A stretch of DNA of 64,000 nucleotides from Sphagnum compactum (taxonomy: Eukaryota > Bryophyta > Sphagnopsida > Sphagnales): the NCBI GenBank assembly GCA_965153455.1, contig OZ234494.1, forward strand, positions 20,150,001-20,214,000, given 5' to 3'. A program made the position numbers and the translations under genes. Below are positions 12,992-24,387 of this stretch, in pieces (the first letter of the stretch is position 1; every line of letters begins with the position of its first letter). Under the pieces are notes generated by a model. It had not been told where the DNA came from and did no database searches. It saw nothing but the letters and a program-made list of their open reading frames with translations.

Positions 12992-14416
12992 TCAAGATTC
13001 CAAAGGTGGAAACACCAAACAGAAATCCAGGCTTGTTAAGCATAACCTCTGGTTCATAAAGGGCAGGAGGGAGTCTCTGGACTGAAAAGAAGACTTGTTC
13101 CAGGACCTGTACTCCTCAACTTTGTAGACTCCAGCCTGGTAGTCATCCCTGCACATGCTTTTGAACAATCTAAGACTTCTTTGCAAAAAGGGAAAGAAAA
13201 CAGAGAGAGATGGGTGTACCTGGCAAGCACACATGTGCATTGCAAGACCCCTGCAACCCCAGTCCAGGAAGATGGGGTATCAGGCAGCAAGGCATCTTGA
13301 ACCAGCATCCCCGCAGAGCCCGCAAGTGACACAAACGCTATCACATATGACAGAAACAGCCATGTTCTTGACCTACACCATAACATTAATACAAAAACCC
13401 TAAGCATCACATGAAAGAAAACCAGGTATTCAAAGAGCAGTTCTCTTATGTGATAATAAAAAAGCATAGAGAGTCTAAAATTATTCAAGAGTCAGGTTCT
13501 TGCAGAAAAATCTTCTGTCAAAAGACCATAACCTAAAATACCTACAAATTTACTCTAGGGCTTTGGATTTCAAAGACAACAGGAACCATTCTCAAAAGCA
13601 CGAGGATGATTCCAAGATCACGAAACAAAGCAGAAGAGACAAAGCAGTTGGGGGAATGGAAAGATGAAATTACCGGCAGCCTTCACCATCATCAAAGGGT
13701 GAGTAATCTTGGAGCTCATCTCTCCGCACACAATTAAACATCAAAGATGCCAGTGATGCAAAAATGCCTGCACCTCTTCAATTTTCCTATGTTAATGAAT
13801 TGCCAATGGAAGAACAACTTAAAACCATGAACACAAAGTCATCCCCTCAATCATGAAATCTATCATCTCGTGAACCTTCAAAATCCAGTTCATTCACATG
13901 CCTAAACAGGCCCACAGAAAAGGAGCCTATAATTTCCACATCTTTAGGGCACAAGAATTCAGCAATTCGCATAAAAGGAGACTGTGATTTCCACATCATT
14001 AGGGCAACAAGAATTCCCGCAATTCACATAAAAGGAGCCTGTGATTTCCACATCTTTAGGGCACAAAGAATTCAGCAATTCACATAAAAGGAATCTGTGA
14101 TTTTCACATCTTTAGGTCACAAGAATTCAGCAATTCACATAAAAGGAATCTGTGATTTTCACATCTTTAGGGCACAAGAATTCAGCAATTCTATACAGGA
14201 TTCAACCATCCTAGAAAGGACACATACAAGAAAGACACAGACAAGGGGAGGGGGGGAAAAACAAAACAACATAAAACACTAACCAGGGAGATAGTGCAGG
14301 AATGGGACAGTGATCTCACTGCACACAACCGCGTCAAACCAGAACCACCATCCTGCTCCAAACACGGCTCCTGCCAGACCTGGACCCAGATTCCTCCAAA
14401 TCTCCGGCAGTCCCAT
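12992..14416 (-). CDS. TMEM50/UPF0220-type membrane protein, 4 exons
   Basis: The exons are 14416-14284, 13767-13674, 13372-13220 and (less sure) 13148-12992, giving about 178 residues. Exon 1 starts MGLPEIWRNLGPGLAGAV and carries the first helix with the family's GWWFWFDAVV motif. Exon 2 holds a second helix (IFASLASLMFNCV) and exon 3 helices three and four (WLFLSYVIAFVSLAGSAGML, then WTGVAGVLQCTCVLA). These match the plant TMEM50-like family, small four-helix proteins of the secretory pathway whose biochemical role is not settled. Phases agree at all junctions. The tail encoded by exon 4 is hydrophilic (DDYQAGVYKVEEYRSW) and does not resemble the usual short GLxYW ending, so the last exon may be misassigned or lineage-specific. 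Intron 1 holds a five-copy tandem repeat. Confidence 0.8.
13921..14196. repeat. Five-copy tandem repeat, unit 55-57 bp, in TMEM50 intron 1
   Basis: The landmark TTTCCACATC/TTTTCACATC recurs at about 13933, 13988, 14045, 14101 and 14156. Each unit contains TTAGGGCAC, AAGAATTC and CACATAAAAGGA. The array lies wholly inside intron 1 (13768-14283) of the minus-strand TMEM50-like gene. Confidence 0.85.
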
Positions 14417-15219
14417 CAAACCCTAATTTTTTTTCTCTCTCTCTCTCTCTCGATCTCTCTCTCTAATGTAACTATGCCAGTCAACGACAATACAAAGCCA
14501 AAACTAGCTCAGAAAATTACGCAAATGTTTCCCGCACAATTCAACGCCGCAAACAAACACTCAATGGCCACAAAACTTCCCCAAAATCCACTGCTTGTTG
14601 GATTTCCGCAAGTCCTTAATCGCACCGGCAACGAGAGACGAGAGAGAGAGACGAGAGACAGACAGAAGAGAAGCCGAGAGTAGTGTGAAAGGGGAAAGAA
14701 ACATGGTTTTAGTGATGTCCGTGTGAATACGGTAGACAAGAACACCCACGTGGCAGCCTTTTTTATCTTTTCTCCTTTTTCTTTTTCTACTCATGACTAC
14801 GTTTATGGTGAATGAAATTCATCCACTTTATAGATGATTTATGGATGAACGCACCACCCCGACCCCCCCCCGCTTCGTTTGGACCGATGGTCCGACGTAC
14901 ACTACCGATGGTCAGGTGCCCTGTTTTGCCCCATTTCACGTCCTCCTTGCTCTGCCGCTGCGGGTGCTGCGGAAGAAGAGCTCCGGCTTGAAGGTTTGTC
15001 CCATTCTTTTTTGGTTATTTTTTCCGATTTCAGGTTGCATGCGGGACTGTAGGAGGATCATCTTGCGATGTCGATGGCTTGTCAAGTGGAAAAATAAATA
15101 AATTGTTGTTGCTGGTAGCTTAGCTTGATTTGGTAATATTTTAGGCTTTCTCTCTGTCTCTGTCTCCCTGTCCCTCTGTGCCTCTGCGTCTCTCTCTTTC
15201 TGTCTGTGGATCGAACGAT
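14417..15219. other. Divergent promoter region between TMEM50-like and NDUB2 genes
   Basis: The two genes point away from each other across this stretch. It holds a telo-box AAACCCTAA at 14418, a CT tract at about 14434-14464 and an RGAGA-rich stretch near 14635. These are leader-like features on the minus-strand side. No coding exon is supported. Confidence 0.5.
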
Positions 15220-15670
15220 CGATCTACAGAGTGCAGAACAAAAAATATTTTCTTACGGGAGTGCTAGGGTTTGGAGTATGAGGAATTGAGTGCAGAAGAA
15301 ACAGACGAGCTTGCCCTAGGGCTCAGGTTTCAATCATTAGTGTTTCAGTGCAGGAAAACAGATCTCCTCAGTTAGGCATTCAGGGTTTTCTGTGTTATGC
15401 TCAGGATTCAAGCATTAGGGTTTCAGTGCATTTAGGGTTAAGAGAAAACAAATCTCCTCAGTTACGCATTTGTTGTTTTTTGTGACCGATCTAGAGAGTG
15501 CAGAAGAAAAACTATATTTTCGTACTGGAGTGATCGGGTTTGGAGTATCAGGAATTGAGTGCAGGAGAAACAGATGTGCTTGCCCTAGGGCTCAGGTTTC
15601 AATCATTAGGGTTTCAGTGCAGGAAAACAGATCTCTTCAGTTAGGCATTCAGGGTTTTCTGTGTTACAGG
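15220..15670. repeat. 269-bp tandem duplication in the NDUB2 leader
   Basis: Copy 1 spans about 15220-15400 and copy 2 about 15488-15670. The landmarks TTGGAGTAT (15271 and 15540) and CAGGGTTTTC (15381 and 15650) both sit 269 bp apart. A shorter third fragment of the same unit (TTAGGGTTTCAGTGC, CTCCTCAGTTA) lies between them at about 15400-15470. Copy 2 ends GTGTTACAG, which fits the splice acceptor just before the NDUB2 start codon; copy 1 reads GTGTTATGC there and lacks the AG. Confidence 0.85.
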
Positions 15671-15684
15671 ACTCATTGGAGGCG

Positions 15685-16966
15685 ATGGCAGGAGGGCATC
15701 ATGGGAATGGGATAACATATGGGGGCTTGACGTTGCACACCACCAAGGGCTGGCATTCTAGAGTTGGGAAGGGCATGTGCGCTATGATGTGGTGCGTGAA
15801 TTTCTTAACTCATGTGTGTTTTTTAGTTTTGTTGCTTTTCCTTGTATTCTTTCCTGTGCTTATCTTTCCACTGATGTATCAAGAAGCTCGGGATTGACAA
15901 TGAAAAGAAGTGGAACAGCCAGCTAGGAGAAATGTGACTCCGGGAGATGGATGAACATGAGCTATACTCTGTGTTGGAATTTAGTTATAAGGGACTTGAT
16001 TAGGATCTTTAGGAAGAGAATAATCTTACTGCACCAGAGAAAAACATTGGAAACAAGAAACCTTAATGTGATGATGGGAAAATTCTGGTCGGAAAAGAGA
16101 GAGGAATGACAGTGGACTGCTGGGGCTTGTGATTGGTCAGGTTCTGGATTTTGTACAGAGCGAAACAGGATGGTGCTGTGTTAATGGTATGTCATTGATT
16201 CTTACATATTATTGCACCATCCTCTTCTGACCCCCTGTCCTCTTCAAATAACTCGAGTGGATTGATAAGCTTATGGCTTATTGATGATATCTCTCAGGTT
16301 TGCTTTGAGGTTTCTACATGTACAAAGAGTATATTGTCTGGTTCGTGAAGAGTGTCGCCACAATTGTGCAGGGATGGCGCCACCCATGGGATCATGCCCA
16401 TGGTCATGGGCATGCAGAGAGCCATGAAAAGGTACATCAACTGTTTTTGTTGTCTTCCCATTATATTGCTGTGTCGAAAGAAGAGTTCCAGGAGTTGTCA
16501 GGACAGGTTTATTGCAATTGTAAATGATAGATTACACCAACCAGCTATTGTAGTCTTTTTTGCTTGTTGAAGAGCATTTGCTTTGGCTGCATTGGGATTC
16601 TGATATAAAGTAAAGGAGTCAGTGCTTAGAAAGTTCTATGTGTCACATGAATTCCATGAATATTTTTTATTCAATGAAGTTAGATGTGCTAAAATTGGGG
16701 TTTTGTTGTGGTTTGTTTCATTTGGCCAGAACTGATTTTACGGTTACCTTCAGAGTAATACCAGGGAGTTTTCTCTGCAAATTGATAGATATGGGATAGG
16801 AGACTCTGGGGAATTGAGAATAGGTAGGAAAATGGTATTTAGAATATGCTCAAGTCAAAATATTTCAAGGTTTCTGGTTAGCCATGATACACAAAGACTC
16901 TACCCACAGTAATTCACACCTGTTTTCTTGTTTCTGTTCACTGTGTTGCAGGCAGAACACCATTAG
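15685..16966 (+). CDS. Complex I subunit NDUB2-type, 4 exons
   Basis: The exons are 15685-15791, 16141-16186, 16372-16431 and 16952-16966. They join in frame (phases 2, 0, 0) to 75 residues. The protein starts MAGGHHGNGITYGGLTLH and continues with a WHxxVGKGMCAMMW stretch, then WFWILYRAKQDGAVLM, GWRHPWDH and a His-rich end. This matches the plant mitochondrial NADH dehydrogenase beta-subcomplex subunit 2 (about 67 residues in Arabidopsis), a single-pass accessory subunit of the respiratory complex I membrane arm. The core helix is MMWFWILYRAK. The very small exons 2-4 were placed by phase and similarity. The tail HAHGHGHAESHEKAEHH is slightly longer than usual. An intron lies just before the ATG, inside the duplicated leader. 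Confidence 0.85.
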
Positions 16967-19444
16967 TACTTCCAAGTTTTACAGCTGAATTCTTCTGGGC
17001 TGCTTGTCTCCATACCTAGTCCTAAAATGACTTGTAAGTTATCTGCAGCTATGGACATTGATTGTTGAGGAATTCATATACTTCCAAATGCTTAGTTCAC
17101 AGTCAATAAAGGCTGTGTGTATTCCTCCCACCTGATCAATTGCCAGAGTTGGGTATCACTGCAGCTCTTGCTCTTTGTATTTGGTCACTATGAGCTCTTA
17201 GGTTTGAAAAAGGTTTTAAGAGTTGGGTAAAAAAATCTATCCAAGACAGCACTCTGTGCACAATCTGCACACAAAATTTGAACAAACAAAATTGAGCCTG
17301 TGCATGAATGGGCTGATGACTACACACCAGACCTTATCAATTGGAGGTGGCTTCATTTCCAGTTGAGGGTCAAATCGTCTCTCATAAGCATGTGGTCAGA
17401 AACAACCTAGTTTGTCACATGAATGTGCGGTGGGTCTCTTACTGAGATGCTTTGTGCATTGTTGCAATTAATTAATTGGAGGATGATAGGTTCATAGAAT
17501 TGTATGACCTATGAATTCATAAATGTGATATCTATCTATGTCATTGGGGCATCATACAATTCTATGAATTGCCATTGATGAGATGGTGAGTTCAACATTG
17601 AAATTCAATGATAAATTGTTCATAGTTCTGCTTTCAACAACTAGACATGGTAATTTTTCTTTTTGTTGGGCCCAATGGGCCAGGTATTTTTAATAGTAAT
17701 TTAAATGAGTTTGATGCCAATGGGTATCAACCAATGTTGGTTGGCTATTGAGTTTTGACCCAATTATCAACTTGGTTATCAAGCCAGTTATTAATAACCT
17801 ACAAGTTGATTATTGATCTTTTTGGTAACTGGTTAAATTCCGAATTGCTTGGTACTGAAGTTTCAAACAATCACATAACTTACATTGATGACCCAATTAT
17901 CATCCTGATAAGTTATCAAATTTTAAACACTAATAAGAAATTTTTTTTAATCGGAATAATTTTTTTAATTTAATATTTTCAAAAACACTATAGAATGAAG
18001 AGTACAATAAGGCTCACTTTACACTTGGAGTCAAGGCCAAAGTTCAACTCAAATCAAGCATTCCTATTGGTGCATTCTCTAAGATCAACCCCAAGGGCTT
18101 CATAGTAAGAGTCAAGGTTGGAATGTAGAACAAATTTTTAAATCTCCCACTTTATAGCTTTGTATTGGCCCCAAAGCTGAAAAAGGATACCAATAAACTT
18201 GAGAGGCTAATTTGCAACCGTTGGGACCAATGTTACAACATTAAAATATTATTGTTTTGATGAAATCCACACTATAGGATCCAACTAAACCCTAAACCAA
18301 ACCTTATATCTTCTCTTTCATTTTTCCATTTTGTTCTGTTCTTCTTGTTGAATTTTTGTTGTTGTTGTTTGTGAATGATGGAGGCAATTTTCTAAGTTTT
18401 TTACTTCGGATATGGAAAATGTTGGAGTATTTTATGAAAGGGTGTGTCAAATGTAGATCTTCATTCAGTTTAGCACTTCAATTTGCCATTTCAAATGCCT
18501 ATAGTTACAAGAGCTAATCTACCCATGTGAACTTCAAATTGTAGTTTTCTAAATAGGGAGGGTTTGGAAAGATTTTTAAAAATTGTGCCCAAGAAGAAGT
18601 CAATCAATGAAGAAGTTCACAAAACACCCCAAGAGGAGGATGTTCAAGTTGTGGCACCATTTGAAACCAAAAAGAAACAACATCCAAAAAAGGTTACATC
18701 CAAAAAAAAAAGTAGTGAAGGAAGAAGACAAAGTAGATGGAGAAGGTAAGATTTCAGCCCTTACAATGTGTTTAAACTCATGTTCATTTCAAATTTTAAA
18801 AGCAAACAAAAATCAAAAATCAAAAATTTTAAAAATTAGGCCTTTCAATTCATATTCACTTGGAATTTTAGAAGCAAAAATAAAATTTTTAATTCAGATT
18901 AAGGCCAATTATGGCATTTAAAAGGCCTTGGCTTTAGCCGTTTTTTTGTCATACAATTTCAACTAATGAAATTTTCTTATAAATTTTTTTTGGCACCATT
19001 TCAAACCTAAATCAGCCCATAGACTACCATTTGTGACTTCTAAACAACATAAGGCCAATACATTAACATTTCTAATTTTCAATTTCAATATCTAGGGGTT
19101 GATGTATGGTTGAAATTGCATGTTCGCATGGTGGCGGTAATTCCTAAATTTACAAGGATAGTTGAAGCATGTAAGAAGTTCAATTTGTTTTTCAAGTGAT
19201 ATAAGACTAAAAATTTAACAAATGACAATACAAGGAAATAATAGCATGAATGCAAGTACTATGAATGCATTGATCAATGGTTATCCCCATAATGGCTTGA
19301 AAGGCCTCATCCTGAACTGGTGCACTGGTGGCTGTTGGTTGGTTCACTCCAGCCCTATACGAGGGCCCTAATGACTGAACCCCAGTTCCTAATCGTGGGA
19401 TTACAGCACACGCTCAACTTGCCCACAGAGAACAGTCGGTGGTG
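16967..19444. other. Intergenic DNA between NDUB2 and SWS1 genes
   Basis: This holds a perfect 17-bp inverted repeat (17491-17568) and otherwise AT-rich DNA. A stretch at about 17998-18128 reads as protein-like in one frame but ends in a stop and has no partner exon. No gene is supported. Confidence 0.5.
17491..17568. repeat. Perfect 17-bp inverted repeat, 44-bp spacer
   Basis: TTCATAGAATTGTATGA at 17491-17507 is exactly reverse-complemented at 17552-17568. It may be a small foldback element or chance in AT-rich DNA. It has no recognisable flanking duplication. Confidence 0.7.
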
Positions 19445-21601
19445 ATGGCGGTAGTGGAAGTGGCAATGAGGGCCATCCTTGCAGCTGTTGAAGCCTCTGC
19501 GACAGGTAATTTCTCCGCCGTCTCCATGTGCATCACAATATAAATTTTTTAGTCGTATCTTCTTCACTTCATCGATTTCTTTGAGCCAAATGTGGAGGAG
19601 TGCGCACACGTTTCGTGCATCGTCTTTTAGGGGTATCAAAGTGTACTAGAGAGACCAAAGTCTTTGTTGTATTCAAAGGATTGAAGAGTTGTGCCTTGTA
19701 TGGCGGAATTTTTTTGAGTGAAGCCGGCTACTCATGCTTGTGTGCAACTGCCTTGTGTTGCACTACCTTTGGAGGCTTTGACCAGTAACGGATGAACACC
19801 TCTCTATGTATGTGAGCTCCTGCTGCTGCTTTCTTCTTCTTCTTTGGTTGTCAGTCTATTTGGTTTTTTTTACTTAATGGTGATCTCTGAGTTTCTTCTT
19901 CGATTTCATCCAGTAATATGTCAACTTTTGATTTTTACAATTGTGGTTTCCTTCCATGATTTCACTTTGCATTTGGCTTCAAAAATTGCATGGACACACA
20001 ACGGCAACTAGTTGAATTAGGTCATATTATACTGTGCTGGACAATGTTTGTGAAGTTGTTTATGTTGTTTGTCAGATCATTGGTCCTATGAAGAATGCTT
20101 GGTTTAAACTTTGAATACTTTCCATGCTCTTTATTTTAGGCTTAATTTCTTATTTGAAAAGAACCTGGAGCGGGCCTTGCGTATATTGGACCAAGGTGGT
20201 GTACAGCGAGTGACTTCTGAGCCCAGCCATCGCACCATGTTCCAGGTCTGAGCAAAAACCTAGGAACTCTTTCCTTTTGCAGTCTTCTCAAACAGAAATG
20301 GCTCTCTTATGGTAATGTTGTTCAAGAATGTCAGCTTTCTTCATGTCAAAGATAGGTACTGAAAGGCAGCTCACAGCTGATGTATTTCTTTCAAGTAGAA
20401 CTTGAAGCCATCCTCAAGCAGGAGAGTTCCTTAATCTTGCATATGGTTGTTCTAGTTTTCAGCAAGCTGAGGAAATTGTGAGAACATTGAGCTCTTATCT
20501 GAATTACATCCATGCTGGATTGGTGGGAAATGGCAGGTAATTGGAGAGTCGAAGGGTGCTGCACCTTGCTATTTGTGCTTCCCTGATCACTACTGCTCCT
20601 GCCAGTCTTTCTACTTTGATGTTGTGGCCAAAAGCGAACAAATCTATGTGAGCATTCATCCCTTTTCTTTGGTTCTCTTCTTCTGTGGTTTGGTCTATCT
20701 ATAATACCATATCTGAAAGCGAAGAGACTCACAAATTTCACAGCTGCTGTGAATCAAGAGGGCACATGGATGAATTAGGAGTAAGCCCCAACCATTGGCC
20801 TCTATGTTGTCCTCTTATGCCTTTGGCTTAGATGTTTGCCTGTGCAGAGGCAAGCTAAAATGAACTGAAGCGTTGCCTTGGAAGCTTGATGCAGCTTGAA
20901 TGAAGATACTTTTGAAAATTTTGGTTAGCTATGTCTCTCAATTGCTAGCCAACCTCATGACTGGGACTTCCCATTGCTTACGGAAATGCAACAGCAACTC
21001 CAGGATGCAGATAGTTGTATAATAATTTGCCTGAAATTTTGAGCAGATTATGATATACTTATCTATGTCCACCATCGTAAGCTGATGAAGTCGGTCAGGG
21101 AGTAGTGGCAGCTAGTCACTGCCCTCCATGGTGAAGGTGATAGTCTGATATTTTGTTTGTGACTATTGATACTGATAAGGTTATGACTACACTCATTCTT
21201 GTTGTGTTTGTTTTGGTTTGAAAAGGATTACCTTCAAATTGTTCTTGTGAGTTTCTTATCAATCTCATGGATATGAATTATGAATAAGCTTTCATTCATT
21301 TGAGAATGGCCATGGGAAACAAACTTTTCTTTTTGAGATGTTGGAGATTGCTTGTGAGAATCACTTGGTGTGTAGTCTTTTTGCAATTGATGATGCGGTC
21401 TACCGAGTAGTAAAACTGTGGAAGTAGAAGGATTCACCTTTTTTAATTTGTGGTACTTGTGGTGCAAGGACTAACTTTGCTGAAGTGTGTATGTGACAGT
21501 GCAAGCATCAGTTGGCAGCAAAGCTTGCAAATGCCTTACACATGTGTAAGGAAGTGACGATGTCTGATGAAGAACTTGCTTATCTACTCCTTGAATGCTG
21601 A
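19445..21601 (+). CDS. SWIM zinc-finger protein SWS1/ZSWIM7-type
   Basis: Three exons are firm: 20140-20245 (LNFLFEKNLERALRIL...), 20537-20647 (VIGESKGAAPCYLCFPDHYC...) and 21500-21601 (CKHQLAAKLANALHM..., stop TGA). Together they carry the SWIM signature: CSC in the second firm exon and CKH at the start of the third (CxC...CxH). The family partners RAD51 paralogues in the Shu complex and promotes homologous recombination in the nucleus. Order, phases and length fit the Arabidopsis and animal proteins. The N-terminus is less certain. A likely first exon is 19445-19505 (MAVVEVAMRAILAAVEAS, donor GTAATT), but its phase needs one more exon, with about the 'VPDE' region, that I could not locate before 20140. 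The intron before the last exon is 852 bp, long for this window. Confidence 0.8.
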
Positions 21602-24351
21602 AGACTTTTGAGCATTCAACTACTGCACAGTACAAGTTAGCTTTGTGCAACTTGAGTCAGCCCATTGGATGGTCAGTCTGAACTGTCTTCAACAAAACTG
21701 AGCTAAGAAATCTGAATTCCTAGATTCAAAATCTGAAATCAGATTCATTGTCTTTAGTATCTTACATCAAAAGAATTATTTTGAATTGTGTGTAAGGTAC
21801 ATGAAACTTGGAAGACAATTCTAAACATTTACGTGTTTGATATACGTAAGAATGATGTTTCAAAGTTGGTGAGAGGTTGACAATGGGAGATACACTTTTG
21901 ATGTGTAGCCAAGATAGAGAAAATAGAATTGAATGACCAAAAAAATTGTGAAGGTGTGAGTTTGGTGATATTATCAAGTTGAGGACTCCTTGGGAGAATG
22001 AAAGAATTTTCGCATGGGATCAAAAAGTTGTTTCATTTTGACCATTATGACAATCAAAAGTGTTGGTACAATAAAAAGGGAAATGCATTGTCCACACTTT
22101 CAAAGATTACACTAAACTTTTTTTTGGAAAGATCTCATGTCTATGTTGGGCGAACATGAAAATTTATTCAGAATACAATGGATATCGAATACTAGACATC
22201 CCATTTGATCATATACAACTAGATTTTGTTAATTTGTTTCCTAAAATGTGGAATACAATCATCCTTTGTTAAGAACCAATTCAACTTCTTAAGGGAAGCA
22301 TTATTGAAAATTGAATTGTAGGCATATAAAACAAATACAATTGCCAAATTGCATAAAACACAATGTCATAACAATATATATTAGCAAAGAATTCAATGGA
22401 AGTAGCATTGTGTAAATTTATGAAAATATGCATAAATATGTGTAAATATTTTAAAAAGAATATTCTTCATTTCAAATCCTCAAATTGTCAATTGACCCTT
22501 GCTTGATTGGATCAAAATGCATTAAAATGCATAAATTTGAAGGGGAAATTTTCTTTGATTCATTGAAGCCATTTTCCTTAATAAATACAAAAGTAAATGA
22601 ATGCACATAGAAGGAAAAAGTAATTTTTGGTGTAAAAGGAGATTAAATAAATAAATTTATTAGGTTTTATTGAGACCACGTGTTCAAAAGGAAAGTCCTA
22701 AATGATGCAACTACAATTGGAACTTGGCATCAAAATAATTTGGTTGTTTAATATTTAATGCCCAATTTTTTATTGTGGAAAGTGTGTGCTTGCCAATGGT
22801 TTTCAAAAGAAACCTAATGAACCACCAAAATATTGGATGCATCCCATAGGATTTTTCATTTCATTTTTTAAAACCTTAACTAACCCATATAACCTTGGAA
22901 AATCAACAAAATAAAATTTCAACACATTTCCATGGACAATCCAACAACACCACAAAAAATGTTCCGTTTGGAAAGGGAGATGATACTAATTTCATGATTC
23001 TTTGTGTTGGGGCAAGAGGAACTAACCTCAACATTTGCTTGAAAGACAAGAAGGTAGGCTTAGAAATGGTGCTTTGAGTTGTGTAATAGGATCATAAACT
23101 TGTATTTTCACTCATCTTATTATTAATATTTGTTTGTAACATTCATAAACACAACAAAGTTCAGTTGTTGGATATTATGCATCTAATGTGTCTCCATTTT
23201 AAAAAATTCACATTTATTTGCCAAAAGGAAGAGGTTCTATAGTATGTACATTGTGTGACACCCTTGCTTTCTTTTGTTAATTCTTATCTTGTTGCATGAT
23301 TAAATTTGAAAGGTTTAGGATTTAAGGCACATAAAACCCATACAAATGGACCAACAAAAAACACTAATGAAATGGATGAATTGGATTATTCATGAAAATT
23401 ACACATGGATAAAATGAATTTGCATGATTCAAAAACCACAATATTGATGAAATTGACAACATGAATGAAAGAAAAAGAATCAAACAATACATTTATGCAT
23501 GAAAATGACCATTATTCATATATCTATTTGTTTGTTTCTTGAGACCTATCCCTTCACCTATAATCCTCCTTCATAACTACCTCCCTTCTACAAACCTATT
23601 GCCATGCCTATAAATTGACCTCTTAAAGGGAAGTTTTATCAATGTCTTCTTAATATAGAGATCTAGTGCATGACATGTGTCATTGAGCACATATTGTTAT
23701 ATGGAAAGACTTTTCAATTTCAAAAATTACTCAAAATTCAATAACTCTTACATCATAGATATGAAAATGATGAATACCTTAATTCATCCATACCCATCGT
23801 GCTTTCCAACAATACTAAACGCAAAACCCCAATTTCCTTGATATTATATATATATATATTGAAAATATGCAAAATTCAATAATTTTTTCATTGCAAGTCT
23901 AAACATTATGCACCACCTTGGTGCACCCCTATTTGTTGAGGCCTTTACATGAGTGTTATCAAATACAAATTGGGGTGGGGGGAGGGGGTGGGGGGGGGGG
24001 GGGGTGTGTAGTGCTTTAACACTTGAAAATTTCAATGGAACAAAGCAAAAAAATACCTTCCTTAATATAAGAAATTTTATGAGTGGCCTCAAGGTTTAGG
24101 GTGACAAATTATGTCATTTTTTTACCACATTATATGAAATAATCTTCCAATGATGACGATACACATAATGTACATAGCATAAATATATTTATAATGATCA
24201 ATTTTTTGGTGAACAATAAATTTCATGAGATTTGAAAGAAAAACTAAATAGCAGTACAAATTTTAAAAAATGTTAATTTCCATTTCTTGATTGTAGGCTA
24301 AATGTGTCAGAATTATAACCTTTCCTTGAATCATAACCCCTAAATGTTATA

Positions 24352-24387
<36 letters not shown>

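Noticed and set aside
16310-16371. Upstream extension of the third NDUB2 exon (frame MYKEYIVWFVKSVATIVQ)
   Set aside because: Its phase does not fit the first exon, and a better exon with the conserved FWxxYRAKQDG block was found at 16141-16186. The acceptor before GWRHPW at 16372 then fits in phase.
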